From assembly GCA_022579005.1 (NCBI GenBank), contig MU401623.1, positions 22,700 through 86,699 on the forward strand: DNA of 64,000 bases, read 5' to 3'. The notes beneath the pieces were generated by a model. It was not told the DNA's origin, did no database searches, and saw only the letters and a list, made by a program, of their open reading frames with translations. A program made the translations under genes and the position numbers. Shown piece by piece: positions 62,501-64,000 of this stretch. Origin of the DNA: Poronia punctata (taxonomy: Eukaryota > Ascomycota > Sordariomycetes > Xylariales > Xylariaceae). Position 1 is the first letter of the stretch. Each line of letters begins with the position of its first letter.

Positions 62501-64000
62501 ATTATAAACTAAAACGTTGTTAAAGTATTAATTAGTTTTATAAGTATAATAATATATTTAAAAAGCTTATATTTATATTAAAAAGCAATTTTTTACTTAT
62601 AACTTTTTTTAATTTAAACTAAATAAAAACTAAATTTAAAATCTATTTTAATAAACTATTTAGCTATGCTAAAATATGTTTATAGTTTAAATATTAATAA
62701 AATTAAATATTAAATTAGTATTATAATATTATTAAGTTTTTAGTAATTAACTATAAAATATAACTTTATAATATTTTTTTTATTTATAAATATAAAAAAA
62801 GCGCTATATAACAATATTAATTTTTTAATATGTTTAAAATTTAATATTTTCTTTAGCTAAGCTTTTAAAGCGTTTAGCTTTTTAATAGTTATAGCGTAAA
62901 AAAGTTTTTAAAAAAGTGTTTTTTTTTTTAAAAGTTAATAGTATAGTTTTATATTATATAATTAAGTAAGCAAAAAGTAGCTTTTTTACTTATAATAAGT
63001 AAGTAACTATAAAACTTTTTAAATATGTTTATAAAAGCATTTTAAGCAGCTTAAGTAATAATTATAATATTAAACTTTAAAGTATTTAGCTAGATTTTTT
63101 ATTATTAAATAACTAAGCTAGTATAATTTTTTTTATAATAATTTAAAATAAATTAAATTTTATTACTATTTAAAAAAAAGTATACTAGCTAGTATTTTTT
63201 TATTTATTATTAAAGTAAAATAATATTATATAAGTTATTAAAGCTAAATAGCTTAAAGTTAAAGTAAGTAAAGTAATTCTTTTAGTAATATAATATAAAA
63301 TAGTTTATATAGTATTTATTACTATTTTTTAAAACAATAGTATTAAAGCTAGTTATAAGCTAAAAAGATTATTGCTTAATAATAAAAAGCTTTTATGCTT
63401 AAGCTTTTTTTAGTAATATTATAAGTATAAAGCTTTTAGTATTTAATAAAGCTTTTATAAAGTATTTTTTACTATTATAAAGTAAAGTTATAAAAATAAT
63501 AAGTTGTTAGCTAGCTTTTAGTTTTTAAAAAATATAATATTTAAGTTTAAAAGTGTTGCTAGGTTTTTTTTTAAAGTAAAATTAGTAATTACTTTGCTTT
63601 TTTTTAGCTAGATCTTATAAAGCATAATATAAAAGCTAGTTAAAAATTTAATTTAGTATTAGTTTTAATTTTTATAAACTTAGTTTTTTTAAAAAGTTTA
63701 GTTAAAATAGTATTAATTTAAGCTTTTTTAATTAAAGCAAGTTTGTTTTTTTTTTTTAACTTTTTTTAGCAAAAAAGATTTTTTTTAAAGCTAAAAGTAA
63801 GTTTTTACTATTTATATTTTTTTTAGCAAAATATTTTAAAGTTTAATAGTTATTTTATTTATATTGCTAGTAAGTAACTTTATTATGCTTGTGCTAGTTA
63901 ATAGTAAACTATATAATATTTTAAAGTGCTTTTTTATTTAAAGCTTACTTTTTATTTTTAGTTTTAAACTATAGTAGTAGTTTTTTTATATTAAACTTTT
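59571..64000. repeat. RIP-mutated AT-rich block, runs off the window
   Basis: About 4.4 kb of extreme AT content with a sharp left edge and no open frame of any length. Nearly all remaining C is followed by T and nearly all remaining G is preceded by A (AGCT, GCTT, ACTT, AAGT). CpA, CpC, CpG and their complements are almost gone. This is the footprint expected when CpA and then CpG/CpC are converted and CpT is spared, the RIP preference. The parent was presumably a transposable element, but no domain can be read now. Confidence 0.9.

Noticed and set aside
1..64000. CRISPR array, bacterial operon signals or prophage
   Set aside because: The DNA is eukaryotic; no regularly spaced repeat array or ribosome-binding-site structure is present.

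Overview
The window comes from a filamentous ascomycete. Genes are broken by short introns (about 50-100 bp, GT...AG). The families present are fungal: an NR-PKS, a DMATS prenyltransferase, an M35 deuterolysin, a secreted GH3 enzyme, PX-associated and DUF4045/gelsolin proteins. A long AT-rich block at the right end carries a strong repeat-induced point mutation (RIP) signature. Intergenic DNA is full of TAGGTAGG/CCTACCTA runs. Sordariomycetes (perhaps Xylariales) is my best guess; this is inference, not proven.

Layout. 1-10 kb: right-hand part of a secondary-metabolite cluster, with a DMATS-type aromatic prenyltransferase (cut by the window edge) followed on the same strand by a 2515-aa non-reducing polyketide synthase, SAT-KS-AT-PT-ACP-CMeT-R. 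This architecture releases a C-methylated aromatic aldehyde, and the prenyltransferase is the obvious candidate to prenylate it. A small cysteine-containing gene that seems to have lost its ATG lies just beyond. 10.4-14.1 kb has no gene. 14-17 kb: a small secreted protein and a PX-associated protein. 17-20 kb is non-coding but holds a tRNA-derived, SINE-like Pol III unit. 20-24.5 kb: two secreted hydrolases (deuterolysin, GH3 glucosidase). 25-31 kb: a MARVEL-like membrane protein, a RING-type protein, a PEBP and a DUF1264/OBAP protein. 31-34.5 kb: a same-strand pair, a SnoaL/NTF2-like protein (apparent 1-nt frameshift) and a carotenoid/stilbene cleavage oxygenase. 35-42 kb: an ARL2-type GTPase and a 1541-aa DUF4045/gelsolin protein. 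43-45.5 kb: an assembly gap between homopolymers and a GPI-anchored repeat protein. 45.5-50.7 kb: nearly gene-free, with one decayed gene. 50.7-58 kb: a small secreted protein and a 1228-aa Ala/Ser-rich protein with eight perfect-length 11-residue repeats. 58.9-64 kb: the C-terminal half of an MFS transporter, cut off by about 4.4 kb of RIP-type AT-rich DNA.

Exon structures were derived by hand from splice sites, reading-frame closure and family alignment. All intron-joined models keep frame to a single stop except where stated. The points most worth following up are the PKS/prenyltransferase pair, the 11-mer repeat protein, the start-codon loss in the small Cys protein, the Pol III element, a strongly over-represented intergenic octamer (TACTCGTA/TACGAGTA), and the SnoaL plus cleavage-oxygenase pair.
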